Shown piece after piece: positions 39,749 to 49,536 of a stretch of DNA of 64,000 nucleotides. A model generated the notes under the pieces. That model was given only the letters and a program-made list of their open reading frames with translations, was not told the DNA's origin and ran no database searches. A program made the translations under genes and the position numbers. The stretch lies in the NCBI GenBank assembly GCA_030841035.1, contig JAVEDI010000061.1, forward strand, positions 1-64,000. The letters are read 5' to 3'. Source of the stretch: Actinomycetota bacterium (GTDB lineage Bacteria > Actinomycetota > Actinomycetes > JACCUZ01). The stretch's first letter is position 1, and every line of letters starts with the position of its first letter.

Positions 39749-40189
39749 TCAGACCTCGGGTGTGCGTGCCTCGTACGGCGTGCTGAGCACGATCGTCGTG
39801 CGCGTCGAGACGCCCGCCGCTGCCCGGATCCGGGCCAGCAGCGTCTCGAGGTCGGCGGGGCTGCGCACCCGCACCTTGAGGATGTAGCTCTCCTCCCCCG
39901 CCACCGAGTGGCAGGCCTCGATCTCGGCCATGTCGCGCAACCGGTCCGGCGCGTCGTCGGGTGCGCTCGGGTCGATGGGCCGGATGGAGATGAAGGCAGT
40001 GAGCGGCAGACCGACCGCCTCGGGGTCGACCACGGCGGCGTACCCGCGGATCACGCCACGCGCCTCGAGCCGGCGGACCCGTTGGTGCACGGCAGACGTG
40101 GACAGCCCCGTCGCCTTGCCGAGGTCGGTGTAGCTCATCCGGCCGTCCCGGCACAGCAGCCCCACGATGGTGCGATCGAGATCTTCCAC
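39749..40189 (-). CDS. Lrp/AsnC family transcriptional regulator
   Basis: 146 residues. N-terminal HTH (DRTIVGLLCRDGRMSYTDLGKATGLSTSAVHQRVRRLE) and a C-terminal RAM ligand-binding domain (AFISIRPIDP, ACHSVAGEESYILKVRVRS). The GTG at 40189 begins the family N-terminus. Convergent with kamA; probably senses lysine or a product and controls the neighbouring lysine genes, which is inference. Confidence 0.93.
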   Translation of the reverse strand: MEDLDRTIVGLLCRDGRMSYTDLGKATGLSTSAVHQRVRRLEARGVIRGYAAVVDPEAVGLPLTAFISIRPIDPSAPDDAPDRLRDMAEIEACHSVAGEESYILKVRVRSPADLETLLARIRAAAGVSTRTTIVLSTPYEARTPEV

Positions 40190-40235
40190 GCGACACACCG
40201 TAGTGGCGAGGACCGGACCGGCGGCGACCCCTCGG

Positions 40236-41393
40236 TCAGCCGCGGGCGAGATGACGCCCGATGACCATCCGCTGGATCTGGTTGGTGCCCTCCACGATCT
40301 GCAGCGCCTTGGCCTCGCGCATGTAGCGCTCCACCGGGTAGTCCTCGACGTAGCCGTAGCCGCCGAGAACCTGCACGGCGTCGGTCGTGACGCGCATGGC
40401 GGCATCGGTGCAGAACAGCTTGGCCATCGCGGCCTGCTTCCCGTAGGGCAGCCCCCGGTCGCGGCGGCGTGCGGCCTCGAGGTACAGCGCCCGGCCCGCC
40501 TCGACCTGGGTCGCCATGTCGGCGACCATGAACGAGAGGCCCTGGAAGTCGAGGATCGCCGTGCCGAACTGGCGTCGTTCGCGGGCATAGGCGAGCGCGG
40601 CGTCCAGTGCCCCCTGCGCGAGCCCCACCGCGCACGCCGCGATGCCCAGCCGGCCGCCGTCGAGGGCGGCGAGGGCGATCTTGAAACCCTGGCCCTGCTC
40701 CCCGATCAGCCGATCGGCGGGGATGTGCGCGTCGTCGAAGCGGACCGCAGCAGTCGTCGAACCCTTGAAGCCCATCTTGCGCTCAGGCGTCCCGGCGGAG
40801 AGGCCGCCGGTGTCGCCGGGGAGCAGCAGGCAGGAGATGCCTCGGGCGCCCTCGTCGGAGGTGCGGCACATGAGGGCGTAGAAGTCGGCCTCGCCCCCGT
40901 GGGTGATCCAGGCCTTCTCGCCGTTGACCACGTAGTCCTCCCCGTCGCGCACAGCGCGGGTGGTCATCGCCGCGGCGTCGGAGCCCGACTGCGGCTCCGA
41001 GAGGCAGTAGGCACCGAGCAGCTCGCCCCCGACCATGTCGGGCAACCAGCGCGCGCGCTGCTCGTCGGTGCCGAAGCTGGCCAGCGGGAAGCAGGCCAAC
41101 GTGTGGACGCTGACCCCTTCCGCGACCGTGGCCCATACCGTCGCCAGCTCCTCGAGCACCTGGAGGTAGACCTCGTACGGTTGCCCGCCCCCGCCGTACT
41201 GCTCGTCGTAGGGCAGGCCGAGCAGGCCGGCCTTGCCCAGCGTGCGGAAGACTTCCCGGGGGAAGCGGCTCTCGGCCTCGTAGCTCGCGGCCTTGGCCGC
41301 GAGCTCCCCGCGGACGAGCTCGCGGGTCAGCTCGAGCAACGCCTCGGCTTCCTCGCTGGGCAGGTGACGCTCGACGACGGGTGCGGCGGGCAC
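40236..41393 (-). CDS. Acyl-CoA dehydrogenase
   Basis: 385-residue FAD enzyme. FAD-binding CLSEPQSGSDAAAMTTRA, substrate-site DGGRLGIAACAVGLAQ and the catalytic Glu in QIVEGTNQIQRMVIGRHLA. The size and features fit short-chain or branched enzymes. As kal makes crotonyl-CoA, butyryl-CoA/crotonyl-CoA interconversion is possible. GTG start 6 bp after the upstream peptidase stop. Confidence 0.94.
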   Translation of the reverse strand: MPAAPVVERHLPSEEAEALLELTRELVRGELAAKAASYEAESRFPREVFRTLGKAGLLGLPYDEQYGGGGQPYEVYLQVLEELATVWATVAEGVSVHTLACFPLASFGTDEQRARWLPDMVGGELLGAYCLSEPQSGSDAAAMTTRAVRDGEDYVVNGEKAWITHGGEADFYALMCRTSDEGARGISCLLLPGDTGGLSAGTPERKMGFKGSTTAAVRFDDAHIPADRLIGEQGQGFKIALAALDGGRLGIAACAVGLAQGALDAALAYARERRQFGTAILDFQGLSFMVADMATQVEAGRALYLEAARRRDRGLPYGKQAAMAKLFCTDAAMRVTTDAVQVLGGYGYVEDYPVERYMREAKALQIVEGTNQIQRMVIGRHLARG

Positions 41394-41399
41394 GGGTGC

Positions 41400-42521
41400 T
41401 CAGGCCTCCAGGACGACGTAGTCGCGGTCGGTGGTGTTGAGGCGCTCGATGCCGCCGCCGCCCTCGTCGGTGGCGACGACGATGTCCTCGATGCGTGCCC
41501 CGTGGCGCCCGGCGAGGTAGATGCCGGGCTCGATGGAGAACGCCATGCCTGCCTCGAGCACGGTCGTGTTCCCCTCGACGATGTAGGGATCCTCGTGCGT
41601 CTCGATCCCGATGCCGTGGCCGGTGCGGTGGATGAAGTGCTCGCCGTAGCCGGCGTCGCTGATCACCCGCCGCGCCGCGGCGTCCACCGACTCCGCGGTG
41701 ACCCCGGGCCGGGCATGGGCGCACGCGGCCAGCTGTGCCTCGTGCAGCACGAGGAAATAGTCGAGGAACTCCTGCGGCGGCGCGCCGAGGGTGTACATGC
41801 GGGTGCAGTCGGAGGAGTAGCCCTCGGCGGTCGTGCCGCCGATGTCGACGACGACCACGTCACCGGTCTGCAGCGTGCGGTCACCGACCTCGTGGTGCGG
41901 CGACGCCCCGTTGGGGCCTGAGCCGACGATCACGAAGTCCACCGTCACGTGGCCCTCGGCCAGGATCGCCGCCGCGATGTCGCGGCCCGCGTCACGCTCG
42001 CGGCGGCCCGGCCGGAGGAACTCGTGCATGCGGGCGTGGACGCGGTCGATCGCCTGCCCGGCGCGACGCAGGGCGTCGATCTCCGCGGGGCTCTTGCGGA
42101 TGCGCAGCGGCCCCAGCACCGCAGAGGCGAGCGTCTGCTCGGCACCGGGCAGTGCCGTGCGCATCCGCAGCACCTGCTCGGCCCACATCCGGTTGGCGAG
42201 CCCGACGCGGCGCGGGCCGGCGAGGCGCGCGGCGATGAGGGCGTAGGGGTCCTCGGTCTCGCCCCAGCCGAGGACCTCGACGCCGAGCGAGGGGACGGGC
42301 GAGCTGTGCACGGCGGGCACCTCGAGCCCTGGTGCCACCATGAACGGCTCGCCCTCGGCCGGCAGCACCAGGCAGGTGAGCCGCTCGAGCGGCAGCGCGT
42401 GGTAGCCGGTGAGCCAGCGCAGGTCTGGCCCCGGCGTCACCAGCAGGGCGTCGATGCCCGCCTCGGCCGCGGCGTTGCGCGCGTGTGACAGCCGATCGGG
42501 CGCCACGAGGTGACCGGTCAT
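41400..42521 (-). CDS. M24 family Xaa-Pro peptidase
   Basis: 373-residue creatinase/prolidase-fold metallopeptidase. The five metal ligands are in VVVVDIGGTTAEGYSSDCTRM (two Asp), HRTGHGIGIETHE (His), FSIEPGIYLAG (Glu) and GARIEDIVV (Glu). The N-terminal creatinase-like domain starts at ATG 42521. Probably cotranscribed with the acyl-CoA dehydrogenase gene. Confidence 0.94.
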   Translation of the reverse strand: MTGHLVAPDRLSHARNAAAEAGIDALLVTPGPDLRWLTGYHALPLERLTCLVLPAEGEPFMVAPGLEVPAVHSSPVPSLGVEVLGWGETEDPYALIAARLAGPRRVGLANRMWAEQVLRMRTALPGAEQTLASAVLGPLRIRKSPAEIDALRRAGQAIDRVHARMHEFLRPGRRERDAGRDIAAAILAEGHVTVDFVIVGSGPNGASPHHEVGDRTLQTGDVVVVDIGGTTAEGYSSDCTRMYTLGAPPQEFLDYFLVLHEAQLAACAHARPGVTAESVDAAARRVISDAGYGEHFIHRTGHGIGIETHEDPYIVEGNTTVLEAGMAFSIEPGIYLAGRHGARIEDIVVATDEGGGGIERLNTTDRDYVVLEA

Positions 42522-42602
42522 GCTCCTCAACCTACCGTCGTGCGCCAGCCCGCCGGCGCCGTCCTGCCCCGACCCCCCGCACCGGTCTGGCAGGCTCGCG
42601 CC

Positions 42603-43580
42603 ATGAGCCGTCCGGGGAAGCTGCTGCTGCTCGACACGCCGTCGCTGTACTTCCGGGCCTTCTACGGTGTCCCCGCCTCGATCACCGCGCCCGACGGCAC
42701 GCCCGTGAACGCGGTGCGCGGCCTGCTCGACTTCATCGCGCGGCTGGTCACCGACCTCCGACCCACCCGGCTGGTCGCGGCGATGGATGCCGACTGGCGT
42801 CCGGCGTTCCGCGTCGAGGCGCTGCCCTCCTACAAGTTGCACCGGGTGGCCACCGGCCACGAGGAGGAGGTGCCCGACGCGCTGAGCCCCCAGGTGGCCA
42901 TCATCGAGGACGTGCTCGCGGCGCTCGGCGTCGCCTGCTTCGGGGTCGAGGGGTTCGAGGCGGACGACGTCATCGGCACCCTCGCGACGCACGACCCCGG
43001 ACCGGTCGACATCGTCACCGGTGACCGCGACCTGTTCCAGCTGGTCGACGACGCCCGTGGGGTGCGGGTGCTCTACACCGCGCGCGGCGTGGGGCGCGCC
43101 GAGGTGGTCGACGAGGCGAGGGTGACGGCGAAGTACGCCATCCCCGGGCGGGCGTACGCCGACTTCGCGACCCTGCGCGGCGACCCCAGCGACGGTCTGC
43201 CCGGCGTTGCCGGAGTGGGTGACAAGACGGCCGCGTCACTCATCACGACGTACGGCGACCTGGCGTCCCTGCTCGCGGCCGTGGAGGCCGGCGACAGGCG
43301 GATGCCGGCCGGCGCCCGGGCCAAGCTGCAGGCGGCCCGGGACTACCTGAGCGTCGCTCCCCTGGTGGTGGCCGTGGCGAAGGACGTGCCGCTGCCGACG
43401 CACCAGCAGGCCGTTCCGGCGGCGCCCCGCCACCCGGACCGGCTGGTCGAGCTCAGCGCGCGATGGGGGCTCGACAGCCCGCTCAACCGCGTGCTGTCTG
43501 CGTTCGCGGCGGTGCCGGCCGACCAGCCGCCGACGATCGAGGGCCGCCCGCCCGCGTACGGTCAGGCCACCGAGGAGTAG
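42603..43580 (+). CDS. 5'-3' exonuclease (FEN-like)
   Basis: 325 residues resembling the N-terminal nuclease domain of DNA polymerase I without the polymerase. Acidic metal residues in LLLLDTPSLYFRAF, FEADDVIGTLA and DIVTGDRDLFQLVDD; helix-hairpin-helix GLPGVAGVGDKTAASLI. ATG 42603 fits the family; the open frame upstream has no similarity. Its 3' end overlaps that of helY by 19 bp (convergent). Confidence 0.93.
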   Translation: MSRPGKLLLLDTPSLYFRAFYGVPASITAPDGTPVNAVRGLLDFIARLVTDLRPTRLVAAMDADWRPAFRVEALPSYKLHRVATGHEEEVPDALSPQVAIIEDVLAALGVACFGVEGFEADDVIGTLATHDPGPVDIVTGDRDLFQLVDDARGVRVLYTARGVGRAEVVDEARVTAKYAIPGRAYADFATLRGDPSDGLPGVAGVGDKTAASLITTYGDLASLLAAVEAGDRRMPAGARAKLQAARDYLSVAPLVVAVAKDVPLPTHQQAVPAAPRHPDRLVELSARWGLDSPLNRVLSAFAAVPADQPPTIEGRPPAYGQATEE

Positions 43581-46306
43581 GCCACCACGCCGCGCCGCAG
43601 CAGGTCGGCCGCCTGGCGTGCCGTTCTCGCGACGCCCTGCCCCCCGGGCCCGTCGCCGTCGGACGAGGCGGCGACGGCCACCTGGCCGAGCAGGTCGATG
43701 ACCTGCTTGGTCCAGCGCACGAAGTCGCCTGCCTGCATGTCGCTCTCCCGCAGCACCGCGTCCAGCCGCGCACCGCCCGCCCACCGGTGGGTGGCCCAGA
43801 CGAAGCCGAGATCGGGCTCCCGCGGGCTCTCCAGGCCGTGCTCGTGCTCGCGTCCCTCCAGCTCGCCCCAGATCTCCACCATCCGGGCGAGGGTGTCGCG
43901 CACCGCCCCGCCCGGCAGCCGCGGCGCGGCCGCGTCGTCCGCCTGACGCGCCTCGAAGACCAGCGCCGAGACGCTCGCGGCGAGGTCGACGGGGCCCAGC
44001 CCGGACCACACGCCCTCCCGCAGGCACTGGGCTGCCAGCAGGTCGAGCTCGGTGTAGATCGCCGAGAGCCGCCGCCCCGCCGGGGTGACGCTGTCCCGCT
44101 CGAGATAGCCCAGCTCCTCGAGCAGAGCCGTGATGCGGTCGAACGTCCGGGAGATGGTGTGCGTGCGGTTGTTGACCCGCCGCTGCAGCGCAGCGGTCTC
44201 GTGATGCAGCTTGGCGTGACGCTCGGCCCAGCGGGCGTGGTCCTCACGATCGGCGCAGCCGTGGCACGGGTGCGCCCGCAGCTCGGTGCGCAGCCGCTGA
44301 AGCTGCTCGTCATCGGCGGCGGCCGAGCGGGCGCGACGCGGGTGCAGGCCACGCGCCGCTTCCTCGTCGATGCCGGTGTTGCGCAGGGTCGACGCGAGGT
44401 CGCGCCGTTGAACCGGGTTGCGCGCGTTGAACGACTTGGGGATCCGCAGGCGGTGCAACGCCTCGACCGGCGTGGGGAAGTCGACCATCGACAGCCTGCG
44501 CACCTGTCGCTCCGTCGTGAGGACGGTGGGCCGCGGGTCGTCCGGCCCGGTCGTCGTGCCCGGGTCCAGGACGACCGCGAGACCGGCCCGCCGGCCACCG
44601 GGCACCCGGATCACGTCGCCCGGCTTCAGTCGCTCCAGTGAGGCCGCCGCGGCGGCGCGCCGCTGGTTGGCCCCCTCCCGCGACAGAAGTGCCTCGCGGT
44701 GCGCGATCGCGCGGCGCAGACCGGCGTACTCCTCGAAGTCACCGAGGTGGCAGTGCATCGCCTCGCGGTAGCCCTCGAGACCCTCCTCGTTGCGCCGCAC
44801 CTGCCGGGCCAGGCCCACCACCGCGCGGTCGGCCTGGAACTGCGCGAACGAGGACTCCAGCAAGGTGCGCGCCCGGGACCGCCCGACCTGCCCGACGAGG
44901 TTGACGGCCATGTTGTACGACGGCCGGAAGCTGGAGCGCAGCGGATAGGTGCGGGTCGAGGCGAGCCCGGCGAGCCCGGACGGGTCGATACCGGGGTGCC
45001 ACACGACCACGGCGTGCCCCTCGACGTCGATGCCGCGACGCCCGGCGCGACCGGTCAGCTGCGTGTACTCGCCCGGCGTTACGTCGGCGTGCGTCTCGCC
45101 GTTCCACTTCACCAGGCGCTCCAGCACCACCGAGCGGGCCGGCATGTTGATGCCCAGCGCCAGGGTCTCCGTGGCGAACACCGCCTTGACCAGGCCGCGC
45201 ACGAACAGCTCCTCGACGACCTCCTTGAACGTCGGCAGCATCCCGGCGTGGTGGGCGGCGATGCCACGCTCCAGCCCGTCGAGCCAGCTGTGGTAGCCCA
45301 GCACGGTGAGGTCCTCGTCGGGGATCTCGGCGCAACGCGCCTCGACGTACGCCCGCACCTGCTCGCGCTCCTCGGGCGCCAGCAGCCGCATGCCCGCGTG
45401 CACGCACTGCTCCACCGCCGCGTCGCACCCGGCGCGGCTGAAGATGAAGGTGATCGCCGGCAGCAGGCCCTCGTTGTCCAGCCGCTCGATGGTCTCCACC
45501 CGGCTGGGCCAGCGCACCCGGCGCGGGCGGCGTCCACCGCGACCCGGGCGCCGGTCACCGACCCGGGCGACCGTCGCGTCCTCGCGGGCGAGACGGACCA
45601 GCTCCGGGTTGACCTTGTGGTGCTGGTCGTCGGTGAACAGGTCGTACATCCGGTGCCCGGTCAACACGTGCTGCCACAACGGGACCGGTCGGTGCTCCTC
45701 GACCACCACCGCCGTGTTGCCGCGGACGGTCACCAGCCAGTCGCCGAACTCCTCGGCGTTGCTCACGGTCGCCGACAGCGAGACGAGCCGCACCGACTCG
45801 GGCAGGTGGATGATCACCTCTTCCCAGACCGCGCCGCGGAACCGGTCGGAGAGGTAGTGCACCTCGTCCATCACCACGTACCCGAGGTCGCGCAGCGTCG
45901 GCGACCCGGCATAGAGCATGTTGCGCAGCACCTCGGTCGTCATGACGACGACCGGGGCCTCGGAGTTGATGGAGTTGTCGCCGGTCAGCAGGCCGATGCG
46001 CTCCGGCCCGTAGCGGCGCACCAGGTCGGCGTACTTCTGGTTCGACAGGGCCTTGATCGGGGTCGTGTAGAAGCACTTGCGCCCCTCCGCCAGCGCAAGG
46101 TGCACCGCGAACTCGCCCACCACCGTCTTGCCGGACCCGGTCGGCGCGGCGACCAGCACACCGTCGCCGGCCTCGAGCGCCTCGCACGCCCGCACCTGGA
46201 ACGGGTCGAGCCCGAACGGGTAGAGCGCGGCGAAGTTGCGCAGCTCGCGACTGGCCCGGCCCTGCCGAGCGCGGGCCTCTTCGTAACGCTCGGCCGCGCT
46301 GGACAT
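43562..46306 (-). CDS. helY: DEAD/DEAH-box helicase HelY (Ski2/Mtr4-like)
   Basis: 914-residue superfamily-2 helicase. Q/P-loop APTGSGKTVVGEF, motif II MDEVHYL, SAT in LSLSATVSNAEEF, motif VI QLTGRAGRRGIDVEGHAVV. A C-terminal helical domain completes the Ski2-like layout. Standard actinobacterial position after tatA-tatC. Probably RNA-directed, but its substrate is not established here. Confidence 0.94.
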   Translation of the reverse strand: MSSAAERYEEARARQGRASRELRNFAALYPFGLDPFQVRACEALEAGDGVLVAAPTGSGKTVVGEFAVHLALAEGRKCFYTTPIKALSNQKYADLVRRYGPERIGLLTGDNSINSEAPVVVMTTEVLRNMLYAGSPTLRDLGYVVMDEVHYLSDRFRGAVWEEVIIHLPESVRLVSLSATVSNAEEFGDWLVTVRGNTAVVVEEHRPVPLWQHVLTGHRMYDLFTDDQHHKVNPELVRLAREDATVARVGDRRPGRGGRRPRRVRWPSRVETIERLDNEGLLPAITFIFSRAGCDAAVEQCVHAGMRLLAPEEREQVRAYVEARCAEIPDEDLTVLGYHSWLDGLERGIAAHHAGMLPTFKEVVEELFVRGLVKAVFATETLALGINMPARSVVLERLVKWNGETHADVTPGEYTQLTGRAGRRGIDVEGHAVVVWHPGIDPSGLAGLASTRTYPLRSSFRPSYNMAVNLVGQVGRSRARTLLESSFAQFQADRAVVGLARQVRRNEEGLEGYREAMHCHLGDFEEYAGLRRAIAHREALLSREGANQRRAAAAASLERLKPGDVIRVPGGRRAGLAVVLDPGTTTGPDDPRPTVLTTERQVRRLSMVDFPTPVEALHRLRIPKSFNARNPVQRRDLASTLRNTGIDEEAARGLHPRRARSAAADDEQLQRLRTELRAHPCHGCADREDHARWAERHAKLHHETAALQRRVNNRTHTISRTFDRITALLEELGYLERDSVTPAGRRLSAIYTELDLLAAQCLREGVWSGLGPVDLAASVSALVFEARQADDAAAPRLPGGAVRDTLARMVEIWGELEGREHEHGLESPREPDLGFVWATHRWAGGARLDAVLRESDMQAGDFVRWTKQVIDLLGQVAVAASSDGDGPGGQGVARTARQAADLLRRGVVAYSSVA

Positions 46307-46423
46307 GCCTTCAATCTATGCGACGAACCGGGGTGGTCAGCCGGCGCGGGGCAGCCGACGCGCAGCGCCTCCCGCACGGACTCGGCGGTGCCGCGCACTC
46401 CGGCGCCATCGATGGGCGGACGG

Positions 46424-47416
46424 TCAGGTGATGTCGTCGTTGTCGCTCGGGCGCGACGGCAGCGGCGCCTCCGGCGGGTCCAGCGGCTGCCGGTCGTCCA
46501 GCGACGGCCGGTCATCGAGCGGCGGGTCAGCCAGGGGCGGGTCGTCCAGCGGTGCGGCAGCGAGCGGCGAGGCCGCGTCGTCGTCCAGCTCGTCGTAGTC
46601 GACCCCGTCGACCCCGGCCCGCCGGCGGCGCCGGTCCATCACCAGGCACAGGCTCGCCGCGGTGGCAAACAGCACCAGCATCGGCACGGCCAGGGCCGTC
46701 ATCGTCCACGGGTCGCCCGAGGGCGTCGCCACGGCGGCGAACACGAACGCCCCGAGGATCGCCGGGCGCCAGGCCTTGAACAGCGCCCTGCCGCTGACCA
46801 CGCCGACCAGGTTGAGGGCGACCAGGAAGACCGGCATCACGAACGCCAGGCCGAAGACGAGGAACATCCGCAGCACGAAGGACAGGTAGCTGTCCAGGCT
46901 GATGATGTTCGAGACGTTGCGCGGATCGGGGTTGAACCCGATCAACAGGTCGAACCCCTTGGGGAGGAACACGTAGGCCAGCACCGCACCACCGACGAAC
47001 AGCGGCACGCTGACCAGCACGAAGCCGACGCCCCAGCGGCGCTCGTTCTTGTGCAGGCCGGGGGCGACGAAGGCCCACAGCTGGTACATCCACACGGGGC
47101 TGGCGACGAAGATGCCGGCCATCGCGCAGATCTTCAGCGCGTAGGAGAAGGGGTCGCCGATGCCGCCGAAGTTGAGGGTGACCTCGCCACCCTTGTGCTT
47201 GTACTCGTCCTTGATCGTGGTGAACGGCCCCGTGACCAGCTCGAAGAGCTGGTGGTAGAAGAGCGCGGCCAGCAGGGCACCGAGGACGATCCCGAGGACG
47301 GCGCGGGTGAGGCGCTTGCGCAGCTCACGAAGGTGCTCGACGAGGGGCATCCGCCCCTCGGGGTCCACCGCTGCCTCCCTCGACGTCCGTGGCTGCCGCG
47401 AGACGGTCTCCGTCAC
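46424..47416 (-). CDS. tatC: Sec-independent protein translocase TatC
   Basis: 330 residues, six membrane helices. The conserved start MPLVEHLRELRKRLTRAVL and the FVAPGLHKNERRW loop bind twin-arginine signal peptides; the family E and Pro residues are present. A long acidic C-terminal tail (PPLADPPLDDRPSLDD..) is typical of actinobacterial TatC. Downstream of tatA by 15 bp. Confidence 0.96.
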   Translation of the reverse strand: MTETVSRQPRTSREAAVDPEGRMPLVEHLRELRKRLTRAVLGIVLGALLAALFYHQLFELVTGPFTTIKDEYKHKGGEVTLNFGGIGDPFSYALKICAMAGIFVASPVWMYQLWAFVAPGLHKNERRWGVGFVLVSVPLFVGGAVLAYVFLPKGFDLLIGFNPDPRNVSNIISLDSYLSFVLRMFLVFGLAFVMPVFLVALNLVGVVSGRALFKAWRPAILGAFVFAAVATPSGDPWTMTALAVPMLVLFATAASLCLVMDRRRRRAGVDGVDYDELDDDAASPLAAAPLDDPPLADPPLDDRPSLDDRQPLDPPEAPLPSRPSDNDDIT

Positions 47417-47431
47417 CGGTCAGCTCGAAGG

Positions 47432-47707
47432 TCAGGGGGTGTCGCGGCGCTCGGCCTCGGGAACGGGCTGCCGCGGCGCCTCCTCCGGCCGGTGAACGGT
47501 GCCCTCGAGCGGCTTGGGCTGCGCGGGGTCGCCCGGCGATGCGGCACCCGGCTTGTCGTCCTCACGCATCTCCTTGATCTCGGACTTGAAGATGCGCATC
47601 GAGCGGCCGAGGCTGCGCGACAGGTCGGGCAGTTTCTTGGCGCCGAACAGCAGGAAGAGCACCGCCAGGATGACGAGCAGCTCGGGGGCGCCGAGTTGTC
47701 TGAACAT
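47432..47707 (-). CDS. tatA: Twin-arginine translocase subunit TatA
   Basis: 91 residues: N-terminal membrane helix ([13 protein letters not shown]), hinge [21 protein letters not shown] (amphipathic helix with the FGxKKLP motif), and a disordered Pro-rich tail. Forms the export pore with TatC. Confidence 0.96.
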   Translation of the reverse strand: MFRQLGAPELLVILAVLFLLFGAKKLPDLSRSLGRSMRIFKSEIKEMREDDKPGAASPGDPAQPKPLEGTVHRPEEAPRQPVPEAERRDTP

Positions 47708-47770
47708 GGTGTCTCCACGAAGTTGGCGGCAGTACAGGCACGTGTTCCCGATGGTACGTCGGATCGGGCG

Positions 47771-48010
47771 TCACCGAGGGCGGGATGGCGCATTGGGGTG
47801 CCCCGGCCCACGCCGCGTGCGGGCGGCCTCCCACGTGTCGGGCGGCCCGGACGGCTCGGCGGACGACTGCGCGACGGCGGCAAGCCGCTCGCTTGCCAGC
47901 CTCAGCTCGGCGGTCACGGTCTTGACCTTGCGCCAGAGTCCGCGGGTCAGCAGCCCGAGCACGGCGAGAGCGCCCAGCACGAGCACGACCCACAGCAGCG
48001 CCCAGCCCAT
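47771..48010 (-). CDS. Small single-pass membrane protein (79 aa)
   Basis: MGWALLWVVLVLGALAVLGLL forms one helix, followed by a basic/helical cytoplasmic part (RGLWRKVKTVTAELRLASERLAAVAQSS) and a disordered tail. This kind of small protein recurs between pafC and tatA in actinobacteria; function unknown. ATG 48010 chosen over a longer frame with no similarity. Confidence 0.75.
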   Translation of the reverse strand: MGWALLWVVLVLGALAVLGLLTRGLWRKVKTVTAELRLASERLAAVAQSSAEPSGPPDTWEAARTRRGPGHPNAPSRPR

Positions 48011-48063
48011 CCCGCGAGGATAGCCACCACGGTCGCCCGCTGCTGCGGGCGGTGCTGCGGGTG

Positions 48064-48396
48064 TCAGGCCTCGACGCGGGGCACGATCATCGCGGCGAGC
48101 AGGTCGATGCGGTCCAGACCCAGCGCGAAGTCCAGCACGTCGTCGTAGGTGATCACGGCGCCGTCGTGCTCCTCGAGCGCTTCGGCGGGGATCGCCCAGT
48201 GCTCCGCGACGACACCGCCGGCGACCAGCAGGGCGATGACCTCCTCGTCGGCCGGCTTGCGGATCTCGTCGTGGCAGGTGCTGCACGCGAAGGCGTAGAA
48301 GGACCAGTCGGCGCGCGAGCACACGACGAGGCGCATCTGCGCCGGGGTCAGCTCCACGTCACCACAGACGGGGCACGAGGTCTTGATCGTGGTCAT
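48064..48396 (-). CDS. Zinc-ribbon-like hypothetical protein (110 aa)
   Basis: Two CxxC knuckles, TSCPVCGDVEL and FACSTCHDEI, spaced for a zinc ribbon, then an acidic C-terminal half (DGAVITYDDVLDFALGLDRID). GGAGG ribosome site upstream. Function unknown. Confidence 0.75.
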   Translation of the reverse strand: MTTIKTSCPVCGDVELTPAQMRLVVCSRADWSFYAFACSTCHDEIRKPADEEVIALLVAGGVVAEHWAIPAEALEEHDGAVITYDDVLDFALGLDRIDLLAAMIVPRVEA

Positions 48397-48570
48397 GTCC
48401 TCCGCCTCCTTCCCTACGCCGGTTCGCCGTGCCGCCCGATAGCCGGGCCGACAACGACGTCTTCGGCATGGATCCGCGACCGCTTGAGAGAAACAGGTCC
48501 TGGGGAGGAGCGGGCATCGGCCGTACGGTGGAGCGCGGGTAGCGGACCCGACCGCAGCGGGCCGCCCGAC

Positions 48571-49536
48571 TCAGCGGTAGGCGGCCAACGCCTCGCGGGC
48601 CCGATCACGGACGGCATGGCGCAGCTCGAGCGGCTGCAGGACCCTGGCCGTCCCCGAGAGCCGCAGCACCAGGGTCCGCAGCCAGCGGGTGTCGGCCGCG
48701 CGCAGTCGCACCAGCAGCCGCTGGTCGGGCAGCTCGTCGACCGCCTCGACCGGGTAGTAGTCGGCCACCCAGTGGGCCGCGGGGTCGAGCTCGAGGACCA
48801 CCTCGTGGTCCTCGGGCGAGGACACGAACAACCCGGCGTCCAGGTCGCGCTCGGTGGCCTCCACGGGGACCCTCGCGGCGGTGTCCAGCACCTGGACGGC
48901 CATCACCCGGTCGAGGCGGAACAGCCGCACCGCCTCCGCCCGGTGGCACCAGCCCTCGAGGTACCAGCGCCCGTCCATCAGCACGACCCGCATGGGGTCG
49001 ACATCGCGCTGCGTGGTCTCGTCCCGCGTCGGGACGAAGTAGGTGAGGTGCAGCCGTCGCCCGCGGGCGAGGGCCGTGCGCGCGGCGGCCAGCGCCTCGG
49101 CCTCCCCCTCGACCTCGACACTCACCTGCGCGCTGGCCGCGGCGGCGTCCCCCGCCGCCGCCTCCAGCTTGGCCATGGTGCGTTCCAGCGCCTCCCGGTC
49201 GTGCAGGCCCGGCACCTCGGCGAGGGCGCGCAGCCCCACGATCAGGGCCAGCGCCTCGTCGACGCCGAGCCGCAGCGGGCGCGCGATCGGGTCGGCGTTG
49301 CGCAGGTAGACGTGGCCGTCGTCCCACTCGGCGTCGATGAGGTCGTCGGGCATGTGACCCGGCGTGCCGCAGACGAAGAGCAGCTCGAGATCCTTGACCA
49401 GCGCCTCCTGGGTGATGCCGAACTCGTCGGCCGCCTCGGCCAGCGGGATGCCCTGGCGGCTGACCAGGTAGGGGACCATCGCGAGCAGCCGCGAGAGCCG
49501 CTCAGTGGCGGAGCCGGGGGTGTCCGCCCGGTTCAT
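48571..49536 (-). CDS. pafC: WYL-domain transcriptional regulator PafC
   Basis: 321 residues. N-terminal winged HTH (LLAMVPYLVSRQGIPLAEAADEFGITQEALVKDLELLF), a WYL domain (MDGRWYLEGWCHRAEAVRLFRLDRV) and a C-terminal extension. PafBC activates the LexA-independent DNA-damage response in mycobacteria (established). ATG overlaps the pafB stop (ATGA). Confidence 0.94.
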   Translation of the reverse strand: MNRADTPGSATERLSRLLAMVPYLVSRQGIPLAEAADEFGITQEALVKDLELLFVCGTPGHMPDDLIDAEWDDGHVYLRNADPIARPLRLGVDEALALIVGLRALAEVPGLHDREALERTMAKLEAAAGDAAAASAQVSVEVEGEAEALAAARTALARGRRLHLTYFVPTRDETTQRDVDPMRVVLMDGRWYLEGWCHRAEAVRLFRLDRVMAVQVLDTAARVPVEATERDLDAGLFVSSPEDHEVVLELDPAAHWVADYYPVEAVDELPDQRLLVRLRAADTRWLRTLVLRLSGTARVLQPLELRHAVRDRAREALAAYR

